Both the position numbers and the translations under genes were made by a program. Positions 55,500-64,000 of a stretch of 64,000 nucleotides of DNA are shown here, one piece after another (position 1 is the first letter of the stretch; every line of letters starts with the position of its first letter). The stretch is from the NCBI GenBank assembly GCA_019009955.1, contig CM032228.1, positions 203,346,501-203,410,500 on the forward strand. Reading direction: 5' to 3'. This DNA is from Riptortus pedestris. Its lineage: Eukaryota > Arthropoda > Insecta > Hemiptera > Alydidae. A model generated the notes under the pieces. The model did not search any database. It saw nothing but the letters and a program-made list of their open reading frames with translations, and was not told the origin of the DNA.

Positions 55500-55614
55500 T
55501 TTGACTAGATCTTCATTTTCGTCATATTGTCGATAGGATCGATGTACAAGTTTTTGAAAATCACCTCGTGAGTACAAACTCAATAGCTGAATTCTCTTAA
55601 GGAGAATCTGCTAA
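55500..55614 (+). mobile_element. Old family H copy, 3' end
   Basis: GACTAGATCTTCATTTTCGT, GATAGGATCGATGTAC, GAGTACAAACTCAATAGCTG and a decayed palindrome (GAATTCTCTTAAGGAGAATC), then TGCTAA. Confidence 0.65.
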
Positions 55615-55650
55615 TATTAAATTATTAGTATTATTTATTTGAGATACCGT

Positions 55651-55884
55651 TACAATGGCGATTCATCTTTTAACATGTTAGAATATAATTTTACAAAATT
55701 AAATAAATATTAAAATTTTTACAAAGCTAAATGTTACAAATGTACAAAATAAATAGAACCATGCCGCTACAATGGCGATTCATCTTTTAACATGTTAGAA
55801 TATAATTTTACAAAATTAAATAAATATTAAAATTTTTACACTGCTAAATTTTACAAATGTACAAAATAAATAGAATGGACAAAA
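55651..55884 (+). repeat. Tandem duplication, 117-bp unit
   Basis: Units start at 55651 and 55768 with TACAATGGCGATTCATC and differ at only a few bases through about 55875. The high identity suggests a fairly recent duplication. Confidence 0.9.
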
Positions 55885-56936
55885 CTAAATATAAATTGTT
55901 AGTATATTTACAACATGAAGAAAAAAAACAAAATAAAATTAAAACAAAAAAAAAGACTAAAAGAAAAACTATAAATAGTTACACTGGAAGGAGGCAAAAC
56001 TTAAACTCCACGTTCAGTGCTTGCTATATATAATTTTCATAATGGTAAATAATAGCTTTTATATTTCATCAAATAATTCATTATTTCTTAAAAACTCGTA
56101 CTTAAAAACATCATCTATGAATTGGCTACTGTCAGCTAGTAGGTTCGCATACATTTGTGGGCCATGGGTACGTTTTTACTTGTGTGCATTCAGTTAGTAT
56201 TGCTAACATGAAAGGCAACTTAATGTGCGTAGGCACACCCCGAGCCCTGGAAATCAGCTGAAGATGTAGTTTAAGGATTAGATGACTGTTCTCATTATTT
56301 ATTCGTATATGTTTATGTACTTCCTCATCGTAATGAAGCAAGTAGGAGGTCTTTTTTCACGCTTAAAATGCTCCACTCCAGCTAGAATGGACCACGTTAC
56401 CTCGCAGTCCATTAGCTGCCACATCATCTTGAAAACTTTAATATATAAAAACATTGTTCAATATATAGAGAGAGGGATGGACAGGAAGTATGTTAGTTCT
56501 ATAAGTTTTAACTAGTAGGATCTTTCGTCAGCCTAAATTAGATTCCTGTTAACTATTTATAATTAAGATAATTATAGAATATTAAAATTAATGTGAGAAT
56601 TAACGCAGCTTATTAACGGAGTTGCTTGAGAAGTCATTAACCCAGCTGAAGGTTTCAATCTTACTCCAACGCTGCTCAGGCCCATCGGGTCTATGTTTAG
56701 GATAGAACATACTCATCATGACTATGAAGATTATAATGTTGAGGTTATCCCATAGGCTTAATTGATGGTCTCAAACTAGTAATAAAATGGCGTTTTCCTG
56801 AACTAACAGGAGTGCTAACTATTTATTTTCATATTGTGCAGTTCATTTTAATTATATCAAAAGACGACAGACAATCTAGTTTTGAAAACGGTGCACAAGA
56901 ACTTAAAATTGCATCAGAAACGAGGGAAAAATAAAA
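55885..56936. other. No gene recognised
   Basis: AT-rich, including an A-rich stretch at 55915-55960; ORFs of up to 77 codons have no motif. Confidence 0.3.
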
Positions 56937-57597
56937 GTCCGTCACGCAGGGGCTGCGTAAACTAAACAGATTTCCCATGTGACGTTTTACAATAGAGAAA
57001 TCTGCATACTGGTAACAAAATACCACCGTGATTAAATACAAACGGTAATGAGAAATCTTTCAGTTAATTAAAATAAATTCCCAACTGAAACGGCTTCTGA
57101 ATTGTAGGAATAATTTATATTTTAATAACTCAAATTTTAGTAGTCCAAGAACTAAAGAAGGGGGGGGGCGGATGAACGTATTTGCATAAATCTCACAAAG
57201 TAACGAAGGTAAGGTAAGGTTAGAAACGACCGGTAAGGTTAGAAGAAGCCGAGTACTGGCGGAAATGGCGGAACTATACCCGACCACAGACTTCATAAAA
57301 ATGCAAATATCTCGGTTAATATTCAAGATAGAGAATAAATGTATATAACAATATTTATAGCAAATTTAATTTTCAATAAGATTGATTCTGTACAATTTTT
57401 CGATCCGACGTATAGTAACGGAGATATTTCGAATTTTCGAAAATCCTCCCTTCTAAACCCCCCCTCCCACTCGTCCGATTTCAGCCGTTAACGAACTTGA
57501 TCTTTTTTTTTTACATAAAACGACTAAATATCGAGTTTGGTACCGATTAAACAAAAATTTTGACCGCTAGTGCGGTAACAGACAAATATATATATAT

Positions 57598-57631
<34 letters not shown>

Positions 57632-57755
57632 TTTTGAACGGACTTCATTTTCGTCATCTACTAGGTGGGATCGTTGGACATTTGAAGAAAAATTTCGAAA
57701 ATTCCGTCATGAGTACAACCTCAATAGCTGATTTCCCTTAAGGAAAATCTGCTAA
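56937..57755 (+). mobile_element. Family H element, full length
   Basis: 819 bp: GTCCGTCACGCAGGGGCTGCG, AACTAAACAGATTTCCC, TAAGGTTAGAAACGACCGG, the core, (TA)n 57587-57629, TGGACATTTGAAGAAAAATTT, the palindrome with one mismatch, TGCTAA. Same subfamily as the inverted copy at 53573 and unoccupied at the SINE insertion point. Confidence 0.85.
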
Positions 57756-58389
57756 AACAGTACATAGTAGATTCATTCATATTAATTTCTTTTATATGGT
57801 GAGGTAATACCGCCTTAACAACTCCTTTGCTAAATTCTCACTTACAAGAGGTCTGTGGGGCAAGACTGGAGGGTAGATTAAAGTTGTAGTAAGCATACAC
57901 AAACTGGCTACTGCCAATCATTGGTCAGCTGAAGCAGGCTACAGGCTACGGAGGGATGGTATCTAACAACTCTGGCCTTAAGTGGAATTTTCTCCACTCA
58001 TGCTTTTATTGGTGGGAATGGAATTTTCCCCTAATGCCTTTATTACATGATGGTCTGGTGCAGAAGGCAACGGGAAACCAGTGTATGTCCTTGTGTCTCT
58101 CTTATTCATTCCCGTGAAATCCAGGTTTACCTGTTTGGGGAACCAAGTACCAGGAGTAGCTTGTAGACACTAAATTCTGTCTTAAAAATCAAAAGAAATG
58201 AGTATCCCTTCAAGTCCTAACTCAATTATTGTAAAAATCCCTCAATATATGTTTATTTATTTATTTTTCATGTAATATTCTCAGAAAATTATTTATTAGA
58301 GATTCGAGTACACTGTCTAGCCGTTAGGAAAAGAAATAAAATCAGAGATTTAGGGTTTTTTATGCAGTCACTAAATTATTAATAAATCT
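57756..58389. other. Possible unrecognised dispersed repeat
   Basis: 57780-58180 is GC-richer and contains GCAGAAGGCAACGGGAAACC, a phrase I associate with arthropod repeat DNA; no ORF. Confidence 0.3.
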
Positions 58390-58640
58390 TCGAATATGAT
58401 TATTTTGTTTCTATAATGGGTACGGGTAAATTTTTAATTCCCCCATCAGTCGAATTGGATCAAAAACGGAGGTCCACAACTAGATGGTACAACAATCCTA
58501 AATAGAAAATTTCAATATTCTATGGCAAGTCGTTTTTGAGTTATGCGATATACATACAAACATACAGGCTTCACGCCAAAACTAGTCAAATTATCAAAAT
58601 GGATAATTCTGTTCAAATCAGAAAATTGAATAGAACCCCC
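58390..58640. repeat. Possible dispersed arthropod repeat
   Basis: GAGTTATGCGATATACATAC and ACGCCAAAACTAGTCAAATT followed by AAAATGGATAATTC resemble a repeat phrase common in arthropod genomes. The class is unknown and this is memory only. Confidence 0.3.
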
Positions 58641-58909
58641 TACTCATGAGATTTTCTTTTAAATTAGCTACATCAATAAACATCTTATGTTCCTGGTAAA
58701 ATGTAAGTCCCTTTTAAATAGGATTCTTCTTCTAGAGACCAGCTTTTTGCTCCTGCTGTCTTCTCGTGACGCTTCATAGTACAAATTTTCGTTAGCTCTA
58801 CTCTGTTCCTGACGGGACGCAGTGCGAAACAGCCCAGCAAGGAAATCTACAGGATTCTTGTTATGGGACTACTAGGGAATTAATGAGAGATGAAATGATC
58901 AGCCTAGTA

Positions 58910-58967
58910 TTACTGCAGCAGGGGGGAAATCTGTTTTAGGTTTACTCAGCATCTGCTTGACGGAATT
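58910..58967 (-). mobile_element. Fossil 5' end of family H
   Basis: GGGGGGAAATCTGTTTTAGG, TTTACTCAGCATCTGCTTGACGGAA: a decayed minus-strand 5' terminus with hairpin mismatches. The rest of the copy is not recognisable. Confidence 0.5.
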
Positions 58968-60359
58968 TTATTGTATACAAAATATTTCGTAATATTATGA
59001 AAAAGATACAGTGAAAAGAATTCTGACATAGGTGAATATTGTGTTTTAAGTTCTAAAATTTTGTAAAACCTTATTTGGTAAAACAAAGGTATTTTAGTCT
59101 TCCTACTTTTAATGAGTTTAAACTTAGTATGTCTAAGGTTACTACTTATTTTGAATAGATATATTTCATATTTTATATATTATGTTTTATTTTAAGCTTT
59201 TTGTGTGTTAGGCTTATTGTTTTGATTTCCCTTAAAAACATAAATGGAGAATGTAAGTTATGTGTCTGTTTTGTTGGAAAGAGGCGCTATAAACCTGATG
59301 TTTTCACTTTTGTGATTCCTGAGAATTATGTTGTCAAAATTCTTTCATTTTGCAGGAGGGGAGTTTTGATAGAAACGATATACTGTGATATATACAGCAC
59401 CTATTCGGTAAGTGAACTAAGTATCTACTAGGGAGGACGAAAATGGTGTTGTGTGAACAAACTGAAAGCTAATTTTCACTGAGGGGACTCCGCTAAAATT
59501 TCTTTTTTTCTCAGACACAATTCATTAGTTTCTCCAATTCAATATCATATCCATAGCATTACGCGAGATCAATCCTTCGCACAAGGAATAATAGAATTAA
59601 AAGGGATTGATGTAAGTGCAAGGGAAGGGGATGTAACCGAGCACGCCATTACACAAGGCAACCTCCAATAGTCCGGGTGAATGTTTTGCAAGGAAACGCC
59701 GTCTTGAATTAAGTATTAGGTTGTATTGTGAAGGAAATGTTGAAATAGTGCCAACAAATCAGTCGGCCTGAATCCACTGGCACTACCAACAAGCCTCCTG
59801 TAAAATGGTTTGTCCATGAAAACTAAAGAAAGGCTTAAACTTGTTTTAGCCCCATTGTGGATGTTAGAAAACTCTATTCTGGTAAATGGCTTTGCCAATT
59901 AAAACACAATTGAACCGGTTTTAGTAAACTAATTAAAAGAGCTATATTAAAAACAAATATAAATTTATACGAGAAGCAATTAAGTAGCTACTTGATTAGG
60001 GAAGTAGGGAAAGATCTTTGGTCTTTAATGTCACAGGGAATGCGACAGTTGACCATTTCCCCACCAAACAAAGTTTTGTGTTACAAATGTGTGCGATTTT
60101 GAATATAGCATTCGCTAGAACAATAAATTTACATTGATCATATCCGGCGTGTAATGTTTTGTTAGGAGCACCTTCCTCAAGAAGTGTCTTACAAGAAGTC
60201 TCTTAGAAGTCCCTTAGCTCTCCGTGTTAAGGGCCTTTCGAGGAAGCCAAAAATGCAATTATAATAAACACGAGTCAGACCAACAGCTAAGGACTTGGAT
60301 TTCCACTAAGGAAAGCTATATAGGGCTCTGGTCGGGTAGGAAGAAAACTGACAAAATTA
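58968..60359. other. No gene recognised
   Basis: Short ORFs only (59201-59431, 59716-59898); no motifs. Confidence 0.3.
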
Positions 60360-60720
60360 TGCCATGATCATCAGATCTTGGCCTGAGAGAGAGCATCACT
60401 GAAGGCTGATCAGAGGTAGCGCCAAACTGTTAAGACTGGCGAGCCTGATCAGTGTTATTACTAGCATTGATGTTAGGACTTACGGCAAGTCGAGGGAATG
60501 GAGAACTCCACTGGAAAAGCAATTGGTACACGGGGTGGAGCCAGGAAGAGAGGCTGGCCAAGACGGTGCTAGTGTGTGTTCGGAATCGGTTGTCCTTGCT
60601 GCAGAACGCACACAACGGTTCCAAAAGGTGGAGATGCCCAAGGTAGCAAGAGTTGTAGTGCCTATAAGTCCTTTATTGCGGTGGCAATACAGACCAAAGA
60701 TACGCTACAACTTAATTTAA
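60360..60720. other. GC-richer stretch with overlapping short ORFs
   Basis: Frames of 64-65 codons are open on both strands at 60430-60720, but no family is recognised and none is preferred by start context. Possibly a degraded coding or retroelement piece. Confidence 0.3.
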
Positions 60721-60937
60721 ATAGCTACTCAATTGGCTTGAGTTGCTGAGCAGGTTCCTAAGAACTAATTAAAAACGCTCCATTACCAATGTCTACAGAG
60801 TTACTCACACAGCTAAATAAAACTTAATCTCCGGGTTCGACCACAGTAGGCCAACTACTGTAAGATTAATGCGTAACCAACTAGGTTACTGTTGCTCCCT
60901 TTTTAATAAATGACAGAGAAAATAGATGCTTTGTAAC
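60721..60937. other. No gene recognised
   Basis: Spacer before the first of two direct repeats. Confidence 0.3.
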
Positions 60938-61339
60938 ATGTTTCTTTAATTTGTGGTATTTATTTACGCCCATTGTATGTAACTATGGCTACCTAATCGG
61001 GACTGCCACACTATGTTCTACCCAGGCTGAATCGGTTGTTGCAAAGGTAAAATCACATTGAAAGATGGGCAGACACGTGCAACCACAGAACTTAAAAAAT
61101 AGCGGTTACAGTAATAAAGTTGGTTAGTAATACCAAAACTAATGCCTAGGCAGTATGGGGAAGACACTGGTCTTTCAAAGTCTGCCGAGCCTTTTATATT
61201 TTGCGAGATGTCATTGAAGCGAAAAGTGAAGAATATGTGGTGTTCGTCTTCTTACAAAAATGTTCCTGCCTAAAAACTGATAGGAAAGGACGTTCTGGAA
61301 AAATGTACATATGATTCCTGGATCCTTTCCTTTGTACTT
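60938..61339 (-). repeat. About 400-bp repeat, first copy
   Basis: Shares TTTAATTTGTGGTATTTATT, CTATGGCTACCTAATCGG, AAAGGTAAAATCACATTGAA, TGCCGAGCCTTTTATAT, GCGAGATGTCATTGAAGC and CATATGATTCCTGGATCC with 63341-63770. The part near 60960-61030 is related to the SINE tail, which fixes the orientation as minus. Confidence 0.8.
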
Positions 61340-61983
61340 TTTTTTTTAATTGAGGCATGCTAGAATATGTGTTTCGTTCGTCATTTCATGGGCAGGATCA
61401 GTGTATATTAGAACGAATTATAAAATTGCATTATGATTACAAGCTCATCTGAGAAACCTGTTATAAGCTGAAATCACTTTTATGATGCAAGCTATTAGGG
61501 TGCCAACCATCTTTAAATTGACGGTTTAAAAGACGTTGGGTCTTGATTCAATTGAATCTTGACCCCCGTAATAAGATGTTAGTAGTCATCAACAGACTAC
61601 TAAATAGGAGAAAATATGGACTCTAGAGACTGACGACTATGATGAGTAAAAAGAAGAGACAATCCAAAGTAGAAGTAATGACTTCACAGGATTGGTAGAA
61701 AGAGCATGGGATGATCTGAAATAGTTGGAATCAAGCTGAAGTATACTTGTTGAGAGAGGAGTCTTTATTTTCTCGTGTGAGTATTGAAGCTGTATGCTTA
61801 CAATAGGCTGTACGCTTCATTCGACTTCATACATTTGGACTTACGATTCATTGGTCTCTCGGCCTCGTCTCATTTTTCGATTGCAAGTTCGATTTTAGAA
61901 AATTACTCTAATGAGATGTTGAGGAGGTGTGTGAGCACAAAGAGAGAGAGAATGAGATCGAGAGAGAAGAGTGAGTGAGTGAG
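61340..61983. other. No gene recognised
   Basis: No supported feature. Confidence 0.3.
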
Positions 61984-62002
61984 AGAGAGCGACATGTTTG
62001 TA

Positions 62003-62073
<71 letters not shown>

Positions 62074-62112
62074 AGGGGTGGCTAGGTATAGTGAGTGACA
62101 GGAAGCATAGAG

Positions 62113-62158
<46 letters not shown>

Positions 62159-62175
62159 GGGGCGGGGGGGGGGGG
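61984..62175. repeat. Compound microsatellite (TG)n(GA)n and G-runs
   Basis: (TG)n at about 62007-62040, (GA)n at 62041-62066, (GA)n at 62117-62155, and G-runs at 62067 and 62163-62175. The long ORFs across it are artefacts of the repeats. Confidence 0.9.
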
Positions 62176-63340
62176 GTGTTGCAAGAGGGAGTCCTGGCCT
62201 TGGACTGTTCCAGGGTGAATGTCTTACCTCAAGGTTCCAGTTCGCCTCCAGCCAATCCCACATTCCGATCTCCTCCTCGACAACCCAAGCTCCTCCTTCC
62301 TTCTTCCAACAACCAACAAACCAAAACATATGTTTTATATATGTCGTGTCCAAACAGCTTTACAGCAACCCAATATAATGGGAAGGGCAAATGCTTGGGG
62401 GAAACACACTACTCATCTATGCCACGGATATCTAGTTTTGTCAGGAGATGGAGAATCTGTTACATAAATCTAAGTATTACACTAACCACCGGTTCTTCGA
62501 GTGAAGTGTTGCTTCCTTTTGTAATGCAACTGGGAGAATAATTTCAATTAATGAGCTAGGAATACCGAAGAGCAGCACAGGATGGCAAAGATTTGTATTG
62601 CAAAAACAATAGCATCAGAGATACACGGTGTATTCCAATGGGTTCTACATGATGCTAATCATTGATAAAAGCTTTATAAAGAAGTACTCTTAAAAATGGG
62701 ACTCCAATTCAGGTCAAAGACAGTTGTTTCTCAGAAGCCTGCATATTCTGACTCACTACAGCCATTAGCTAGTATTTAGTTTTCAAAGTACAACAATGTA
62801 CCTTCAGCGTTGGCATGAAATTAGGGAGGACTTTTGTACAAGGGAAGGCAATTGTAGGTTGCAGGGTTAACAAGGTTCCGACCTGCACAACTTAAACTGC
62901 TTCTTGTCTTTCAGGTCTCTTCACTTTCTTCCGAGTCAATTGTCTTGCCATCTCTATTGTATTCCCAGTCCAGGTGTATCTTGTAAGGCGGTTGCGAGAG
63001 TAGGCACATTTTATTGTAAAGTTTAACATAGACGAATGATGCGTTGAGAAAGTTCGTGTTGTCTGAAGGATTCTCGGGATATTTGTTGTTTTGATTGTTT
63101 GCGAAAGTAGTAATTGATTGGAACAATGAATTGCTACTTTGTAATATTTAATGAAAAACACTGTATGATTTTAAAACAGATTTTTGAAGAGAGTTTTAAT
63201 AAATGACATTTTGTTTCAATGAGTTCATTGAAGAAGCAATAATGAAAATAATAGTTGAAACTGAAGATCACAAGAAGTGAACATATTGCATTATACTTGT
63301 AGGTGGTCAAAAGGTAAAGGGGAAAATGATTGCATTAATA
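62176..63340. other. No gene recognised
   Basis: Short ORFs without motifs, including an 89-codon minus-strand ORF at 62892-63161. Confidence 0.3.
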
Positions 63341-63770
63341 TGATGTTTATTTAATTTGTGGTATTTATTTACGCCTACAGTATGCAACTATGGCTACCTA
63401 ATCGGAACGGGTTGCCTACAGGTTACCACCATTTTCTAGCCAGCATGAACTAGCTAGTGCAAAGGTAAAATCACATTGAAAGATAGGTAGACAATTGCAA
63501 CAACAGACCTTAAAAAATAGCGGCAATACAGTTGGTTAGTAATTCCAAAACTAATGCCCATGCAGTGGAAGAGGCATGTGGAAGACGCTGGTCCTTCAAA
63601 TGCTGCCGAGCCTTTTATATAGGGCGAGATGTCATTGAAGCCAAAATTGAGGAATATGTGGTGTTCGTCTTCTAACAAACTGGTAGGTGTTCCTACCAAA
63701 AAACATTGTTGGGAAAGGACGTTGTGGAAAAAATGTACATATGATTCCTGGATCCATTCCCTTGTATTTT
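63341..63770 (-). repeat. About 400-bp repeat, second copy
   Basis: Direct-repeat partner of 60938-61339. Here the SINE-tail part is better kept (AACGGGTTGCCTACAGGTTA, CACCATTTTCTAGCC). Read on the minus strand, CTATATAAAAGGCTCGGCAG is a good TATA box, followed by an 81-codon ORF of unknown meaning. The copies end differently in T- and A-runs. It may be a retroposed element or promoter-containing repeat. Confidence 0.75.
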
Positions 63771-64000
63771 AAAAAAAAAATAATTCTGAATTGTATGCTT
63801 TACAGCCGAAAACATTCAGTCGAAGATTATTTTACTATCAATGATTAGGAATGTTGCCAAATATCGACAAGCATTAAATTGAATTTGCTTATATCCCCCT
63901 TTCTTTTTCGTCATGCCTAAAACGTATGTAATGGTCAGAGCTCTTTGACCTTTTAGATGTTTTAAAGAGACATTGAATGTTGAAGCAAAAGTAAAATGAG

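Noticed and set aside
61895..62541. Long overlapping ORFs on both strands
   Set aside because: Artefacts of (GA)n, (TG)n and G-run microsatellites read as Arg-Glu, Cys-Val or Ser-Leu.
1..64000. CRISPR array, bacterial operon or phage signals
   Set aside because: No regularly spaced short repeats with unique spacers, no polycistronic ORF runs and no bacterial-type genes.

Overview
The window is AT-rich, repeat-dense eukaryotic DNA. Jockey-like and Gypsy-like retroelement remnants, a tRNA-derived SINE, canonical Helitrons and a very abundant Helentron-like family (called family H below) point to an animal, most likely an arthropod. The species cannot be named from the sequence. There are no bacterial operons, rRNA genes, intact tRNA genes or CRISPR arrays.

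Real coding sequence is sparse. A reading frame on the minus strand runs off the left edge (1-529); it has an acidic Ser/Asp-rich part, a basic patch and a conserved-looking W/Cys module. One intact single-exon ORF of 234 codons (22512-23216, plus strand) resembles the N-terminal part of PACS sorting proteins. Everything else that looks coding is broken: a Jockey-type ORF2 end (32221-33098), a Gypsy integrase tail with polypurine tract and 3' LTR (40912-41393), a small reverse-transcriptase remnant (43474-43920), and possible RNase H and zinc-finger scraps.

The dominant content is family H, with roughly 40 full, truncated, nested or fossil copies. One end starts GTCCGTCACGCAGG with a small hairpin (ACGCAG-GGG-CTGCGT) and, about 25 bases in, the motif GCAGATTTCCC. 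The other end is a 20-base palindrome followed by TGCTAA, so GGGAAATCTGC there is the inverse of the subterminal motif. Most copies carry a (TA)n core. Asymmetric terminal inverted repeats, a 3' palindrome, a microsatellite core and insertion into T-runs are the hallmarks of Helentron-associated non-autonomous elements (HINE/DINE-1-like rolling-circle transposons). No Rep/helicase gene is present here.

Layout: 0-0.5 kb edge gene; 0.5-4.5 kb sparse DNA with two SINEs and one H copy; 4.6-6.1 kb an H copy split by a solo LTR; 6.5-7.2 kb a truncated H copy; 11.0-13.9 kb a tRNA-like repeat and an inverted partner carrying two H copies in a large imperfect palindrome; 14.1-15.5 kb a Helitron inserted in an older H copy; 16.9-22.3 kb fossil H copies around a GC-rich island; 22.5 kb the PACS-like ORF; 24.1-27.2 kb nested H copies; 27.8 kb a short Helitron; 32.2-33.1 kb the Jockey remnant; 34.9-35.5 kb a MITE with about 35-base inverted ends; 37.4-41.4 kb H, SINE and Gypsy remains; 43.5-44.8 kb RT and H fossils; 48.4-57.8 kb the densest H cluster, including a SINE insertion with target duplication and a 117-base tandem duplication; 60.9-63.8 kb a pair of about 400-base direct repeats and long GT/GA microsatellites.
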